Below are positions 59,176-64,000 of a stretch of 64,000 bases of DNA, in pieces (position 1 is the first letter of the stretch; every line of letters starts with the position of its first letter). Location: positions 16,471,906 to 16,535,905 of the forward strand of contig CM072160.1 in assembly GCA_036850595.1 (NCBI GenBank), read 5' to 3'. The notes under the pieces are model-generated. The model saw only the letters and a list, made by a program, of their open reading frames with translations. It ran no database searches and was not told the DNA's origin. The translations under genes and the position numbers were made by a program. This stretch comes from Rhyacichthys aspro (Eukaryota > Chordata > Actinopteri > Gobiiformes > Rhyacichthyidae).

Positions 59176-60539
59176 AAAAAAAAGCAATCCAAGAAATATG
59201 AACTGAGCTCATTAACTCTCAGAACTCTGTATCCATTTGTACTTCACAAACAAGTCAATCCACGGAGTGCTCACCTTGTAACTTCTAAGAGTTAAAGAAT
59301 GCATGTCTAAAATCTTATGGATCCCTTTAAACGATCTCACAATCTCTTTCCAGGGAAGTGTTGGTGCCATCTATGAACCAACAACACATCTATGAACCTT
59401 AGTTGCTCCAAAAGTCTGAATGGCATAAGAAATGACACTTGTGTCTCTATTGATGCACACACTAATGCCTTGACATTGAGTTAAGAATCTAATGAGGCAC
59501 AGTGAGAAATACTGATTATGATCATTTGGATGTGGCTATGTCTGGAGCTTTCTGTGGAACTTCATTAGACTACAGTTAAGAAGATAAGATGCAGAGTAAG
59601 CTTCAAACAGATAAGAACAATGAGCTCTTTTACATAAATCCAATAGTCTGTCAGCATTTCTATGCAGCAGGCAAGTAAAAGTAATGAAGAAGATGGTAAT
59701 AATGACTCACAATTAGATCGTTTTCTGTCATTTATGCCTAGGAAAAAGTGTCTAGGTAACCGGGGATCTTTGAAGGACAGAAATAGTTGGGAGTGGGATT
59801 CCTGGAGGTGAATACAAAGCTGCAGACCAAAGTGAGGTATTACAGTAAATATAGGCGGAGTGAAGTGGAGTTAGGGAATGGATAGTGCGATAAAGAGAGG
59901 TGTGGACACAGGGAAGGAGGGAGGGAAAGCTAAAGAAAGGATTAGCCATGCGGCGAAGAGGAGAAGTTGAATAGGTAATGAAGGAGACGGGCCAGTAATG
60001 CATGAGAATAGGATAGAGGGGCTTAGCAGGAGTCGTGCAGTGCATTGATTACCTTTCTCTGTCATTAGCTACAGCCCCTATACCTTGAGGAAAGGATGAG
60101 ATGATGGTTAGTGTGGAATAGGAAATGAGGTAAATAAACGTAGATTGTATTAAGAAAAAAAAACAAAAAAACGATCAATGTGATTGGGTCATGTATGATA
60201 ATCTGAGAGTGAGTGAAGCTGGAAGATTTTAAATTCCTTCTTGCCATGTTAAATTTATGAAGTCCCCGTGAGTACCAGGCTTACATATGTGTGTGTTGAA
60301 TGTAAATTAAGGCAGGGACAGAGTTAATACACAGCTTTTGGTTAAAAACATGCAAAACGTATGCTTATAACTTGCTTAGAACAGTAGCAGGAGTGTCAAC
60401 TGCATGTATGAAGCTGATTTTGATATTCACCTGTGACAATGGAAGTGGGCATGACATGCACGTATGGGTAGATGGGGAATCTAATTGGAGATGCTGAAGG
60501 GAAGAGAGTGTAAACTGTCAGTCGATGTCTCCAAGGGTT
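59176..60539. other. non-coding, no supported feature
   Basis: Purine-rich plus strand at 59850-59960. Frames of 60-97 codons on the minus strand result from that bias and overlap one another. No gene or known repeat. Confidence 0.45.
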
Positions 60540-60720
60540 TGTTCACACTTGCCATGTTTAAAGCAGATGTGCTGTTAGTGCGGTTCACTTTTGCCATGTA
60601 CTGAACTGCAGTTTGGTTCAATTGAAACATGAATGCCACACAGACCACAAATGTTGTATTAATAGTTGTATTATAGATCAAATTGAATCAAAAACCGGAA
60701 AAGTGTGACCAAATGCTATA
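60540..60720. repeat. dispersed repeat fragment sharing a 20-mer with 29514-29533
   Basis: TGTTCACACTTGCCATGTTT at 60540-60559 is identical to the copy near 29.5 kb. TTCACTTTTGCCATGTA follows 45 bp on (about 60587), and a complement-like GTGTGACCAAATG lies at 60703-60715, which would suit an inverted-repeat element of about 175 bp. The class is uncertain. Confidence 0.5.
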
Positions 60721-61024
60721 TAGGTTTTCCTTGTCTATTGGAAAAAATAAAAAATAAAAAATGAGGCAAAAAGATGAACAATGGCAAAAAAGGCTCATGA
60801 TATCTTTACAATACAATTAATAAGTAATAACACTCAAATGGCAGCTCCATCTAGACAGTGTTTTAAGAAAAAACAGTCTGAATTTGGTCCAGTGCTAAAA
60901 ATGCTATTGAATTCTAAGCTGACCAGGAGCTCATCAAACTCGATTGTGTTGTTGTCTGTTTTGGCCAGAACTAAATGAGTGTTAGCCCTGCAGTTAAATG
61001 GCCATTGACCAGTATGTAGCACCT
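60721..61024. other. non-coding, no supported feature
   Basis: A/T-rich with simple AAAAAT runs at 60745-60765. Overlapping 65- and 62-codon frames on opposite strands are chance. Confidence 0.5.
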
Positions 61025-61090
61025 CTTATGACCTAAACAGCTGAGATAGGCTCCAGCTTCCTGAAACCTGTAAAAGATAAGCGTTAGAAA
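61025..61090 (+). mobile_element. SINE 3' tail fragment
   Basis: CAGCTGAGATAGGCTCCAGC at 61039-61058, then TTCCTGAAACCTGTAAAAGATAAGCGTTAGAAAA, is the 3' end of the same SINE family as at 44306-44655, here on the plus strand and ending in an A run. Everything 5' of about 61025 is missing. Confidence 0.78.
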
Positions 61091-62063
61091 AAAAAACACG
61101 GGCTTGAGGATGACTCTTGCCTTCCAAACACGTTATGCTCACAGATCATCAAAAAGGGCCACAGGGTGGGAAAGCAAGACCTGGAGGCATTCCATCACAA
61201 TGTCACTCTCCTTTTAGGCAAGAAGAAAGGGTAAAATATGGCGGCCTATCAGACTGCATGGAGAGGACAGATTCAGAATTCATTGTGGAATACCTTTGAT
61301 GATAATGTGTATAAAGTACAAAGCCAGGTTCAAAGCATATTTACAATAGACAGTTATTTTCAATTCAATATCCAATTACCCCTCTAATATTGAAAACAAA
61401 CTGTCAATCACGGCTCTAAAGATGGAGAAGAAAAGTCATTAAAAGGTTTCAAGAAACTGAAAAACACTGGAATCACAACTGGAATAATGTATTGGATATT
61501 TATTCTGTGGCTTTTTGCACCAGCTATTGTTTCTGTTTATTTTCTTTATTTGTGTGTGTGACAGTAAAAGACAGCAGCATTCACAAACATTAAATACATA
61601 CTTTGGAAAATAAAAAATAAAAACAAGTGGTGTTTGGTGCCTTCAGTAGAATTGGTATTTTATGTTGACAAATCTTTATGCATTTTTTTTTACTGTGGAT
61701 TTTATAAGATGTTGGAACAATTTAATGCTTATAATTTTGATTTTATGTGAACTATAAAACATGGTGCCATAGAGCAACACACTGTAACCATAAAGAGAGC
61801 AGATGTGCTGGCGACTGTGCCACGGTTGCTTTGTGGGCCGGAAAATAGACCAATGAACCCCGCCACATCGAGTGAATCCTCCTGCACTGGACAAAGCTGT
61901 CACACTCCTGTTATTAGTTTGAAATATGGAGGGAATACTATGCAAAATGTACTAGTGATTTTGCATTTGCACTGTATGATTATGCTGAGTGCATACAAAT
62001 TTGTCGTGAATGTAAAATAAGATCGTCCTTTTCAGAATACATACATTTTATTCACTTTTTACT
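61091..62063. other. non-coding, no supported feature
   Basis: No gene or repeat is supported. Frames are at most 89 codons. Confidence 0.48.
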
Positions 62064-62902
62064 TTAAAGGTCCTATATTATACTATTTTGAACATTATAC
62101 AGTGTATTTTGGATACATTTAGGTTACCATATCATGTTTTGCAACATGAAACACACAATATTTATCTTATACAAGCGGTTTGGATGAGCTCTCATCATGA
62201 GTCCAAAGTGAACGGTCTGATTTGGCGCTGTCACTTTAAGGTTCAGCTCTCCCTCCGCCCACTCTGGGTCTGACTCTGAGTTCGAAGAACGTGAGCAAAC
62301 ACAAAAACCTCGAAGGCTTCTACAAGACGTTTCTGCTTGGTAAATGAGAAACTATTTATTGTGTATGTTTCTATGGTGTAGCCCGTAGCATAGCGCGTGT
62401 TAACTGCTTCTGTTTATAGGTGCACATGTGGAAATGGCCGTACAATGCCTACTGAAGTTGAGAATGTATGCTGCCTGGAGACTCCTAAGGTAGCTGTTGT
62501 GCAGTGTATTGAAAGAACTATAATAAAATAGCCTAGCAATATGTAGAGCTATGCAGTAATGCTTGTTAGTAATACATGTTGCTGACGGTAAGTAAGCTAA
62601 CACAGTAGCAGCGATGCTTCTCTATGTCTGAGCTGCAGAGCACGGCACTTGTTGACAGTGCAGGAGAGAGGGGCAGGACGAGTGTGGAGGAGCACTTCCT
62701 GGAGAGGAGTGGTTTATTTCACATATTGACGTCATTGCGTGAAACAGCTCGTTGAAAGGACTGTAGCTCAAACTAAATAAATTACTTAAACATGCGCGAA
62801 TGAAACAAAACACAACTTTGGGTATGTGTTTGAGGTAGAAACAATGTTAGAACATGGTTAAAAGCTCAGAAAAGTCGATTTAGCATAATATGGGACCTTT
62901 AA
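62064..62902. mobile_element. 831-bp non-autonomous DNA transposon flanked by TTAA
   Basis: The left end AGGTCCTATATTAT (from 62068) and the complement of the right end, AGGTCCCATATTAT (arm ending 62898), differ at one position. A weaker match continues inward for about 10 bp. TTAA sits directly outside both ends (62064-62067 and 62899-62902), as for TTAA-targeting (piggyBac-type) elements; the first bases do not follow the usual CCC start, so hAT or another class remains possible. The interior has no transposase. It includes a CpG-bearing block at 62215-62330 and a perfect CRE TGACGTCA at 62727-62734. Frames of 61-67 codons inside are chance. Confidence 0.78.
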
Positions 62903-63089
62903 TTGACCACATCCTACTCCTCACATTTATTCTACATATTGAATATATATTTATTTTATTCATTTATAGATATACATTAAATTTCCCAAACTTGTACAGT
63001 ATGTACAGTATAGGTATTGTACAGTAGGAGTAGGAAATGAAGGGCCTCTTGTAGTGATCCATACTGCAAATGGAGGGCCCTTTCAGACT
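62903..63089. other. non-coding, no supported feature
   Basis: AT-rich with a local GTACAGTATGTACAGTATAG duplication at 62994-63013 and GTACAGTA again at 63019-63026. Confidence 0.5.
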
Positions 63090-63310
63090 TGGCTTTAAAG
63101 GTGGAATAGGAGATGTTTTTATTAGATTTCTTGTTATGTTTGTTGAAAATGCCTTTAATGACCAATAACAGACTATTAATTATGTGCTCTGTAAGAATCA
63201 GCTGTGGACACGGTGGGGCCTTAACAACATCAGCCAATCATTGAAGATGTCATCTCGTTGACCATTGGCCCACCGGCTTGTCAATCATTCTCACTATGGG
63301 CCTTTTGTGA
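63090..63310. repeat. possible diverged DNA-element fragment
   Basis: TTTAAAGGTGGAATAGGAGATG at 63094-63115 has the style of the left end of a short fish DNA element. Further on, CCAATCATTG, ACCATTGGCCCACCGGC and CAATCATTCTCACTATGG recall, weakly, the CCAAT/ATTGGCC..TCATTCTCATCTA order of family A. No right end was found. Confidence 0.3.
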
Positions 63311-64000
63311 GATGTGCGTGTTCTGGAGCATTTCCACTAGCTGTGCATGTGTACACAGGAAAACTGTTTTTGAAGTAGCTAAGAAGAGGGGAAGAAGAAA
63401 GAAATAACACCAGAGCTGTTTCTGATGCAGCTTTTCATCAGTGGGTTTTGCCTAAGGCACAGAAACAGTTTCAGACCGACGGGTTGGTAGCCACATTTTT
63501 GCTCAAGAGGTAACTGAGGCTTATTGTATTGTTGTGAGAGTAATTCATTTTCCAGAGTTAGACATATCAGTTGATGTTTTGTCACTGTACGTAAGGCAAT
63601 TAGAAGGTTGTAATGGGAGCAGCATTGAATGAGTGCATGTTGTTTTAAAGGCCTCTGAAAGAGCTGTGAATGACAGAGGCTGGTCTTGTACGTGCGCTTT
63701 TTACAAAAAACTCACTTACAGTTGCTGGTTTCTCATATTTCACATCTCTGAATGTACCTCAGATTCAACCTTTAGAATCCAGACAGTTTTAATCTTTTAT
63801 GGCCAGTCTTAACGCAATGTGGGTAAGCACTAAATGCATTCTGAAAGATCTGATTTAAGAGCCTATTTCACAACAGTCCAGATATATTTAGATCTCTGTG
63901 TATGTGTAGATGTGTATACACTGTAGTTCACACTGAGAGACAACATACATCAGTGAAGTTTTTGGAGCCAAAGCTCTAAACTTTGATGGTACTGTTTGAA
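63311..64000. other. non-coding, no supported feature
   Basis: No gene or known repeat. The 68-codon minus frame at 63379-63585 is featureless. Confidence 0.48.

Noticed and set aside
62400..62603. Short minus frames inside the 831-bp element as transposase remnants
   Set aside because: Composition shows no transposase motif and lengths are at the chance level.

Overview
This window looks like a gene-poor stretch of a ray-finned fish (teleost) nuclear genome, either intergenic or inside a very long intron. It is AT-rich, with low CpG over most of its length, (CA)n microsatellites and poly-A/T tracts. It also holds eroded short transposons and SINE fragments of kinds that I recall as abundant in bony fish. 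The fish assignment rests on remembered repeat types, not on a search; I cannot name the species. No open reading frame longer than 189 codons exists, and none reads as a recognisable protein. I therefore annotate no protein-coding gene, no genuine tRNA or rRNA gene, no CRISPR array and no operon. LAYOUT: 0.57-0.86 kb is a small hAT-like element with an 8-bp target duplication and an internal 20-bp minisatellite; a diverged relative lies at 24.4-24.8 kb with the same 20-mer in the opposite direction. Four copies of one unclassified element, called family A here, lie at 6.5, 22.1, 31.9 and 58.6 kb, all in the same orientation. A second hAT-like element with a near-perfect 8-bp duplication is at 20.2-20.7 kb. 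An 831-bp element with inverted ends flanked by TTAA is at 62.1-62.9 kb. Shorter inverted-repeat elements are at 14.96-15.19 kb and 34.54-34.61 kb. One tRNA-promoter SINE family is seen at 14.2, 22.0, 44.3-44.65 (nearly full length, minus strand) and 61.0 kb. CA arrays are at 3.7, 47.6, 50.0 (25 perfect units) and 55.0 kb. Between these lie non-repetitive, more complex segments (3.8-4.2, 8.3-8.7, 18.1-18.4, 21.3-21.7, 24.0-24.3, 27.7-28.2, 30.3-30.7, 31.2-31.6, 36.9-37.3, 38.5-38.8, 39.9-40.3, 43.4-43.7, 47.1-47.6, 51.7-52.6 and 55.1-55.35 kb). They look like candidate cis-regulatory or conserved noncoding DNA, but only a cross-species alignment could show that. A CpG-rich, promoter-like patch at 57.2-57.7 kb is compositionally unlike its surroundings. 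HOW IT WORKS TOGETHER: there is no gene system here. The explainable content is transposon debris plus possible enhancers for a gene outside the window. I found no convincing new biological system; the best leads are the two related hAT-like elements, family A with its CRE/CCAAT content, and the CpG-rich patch.
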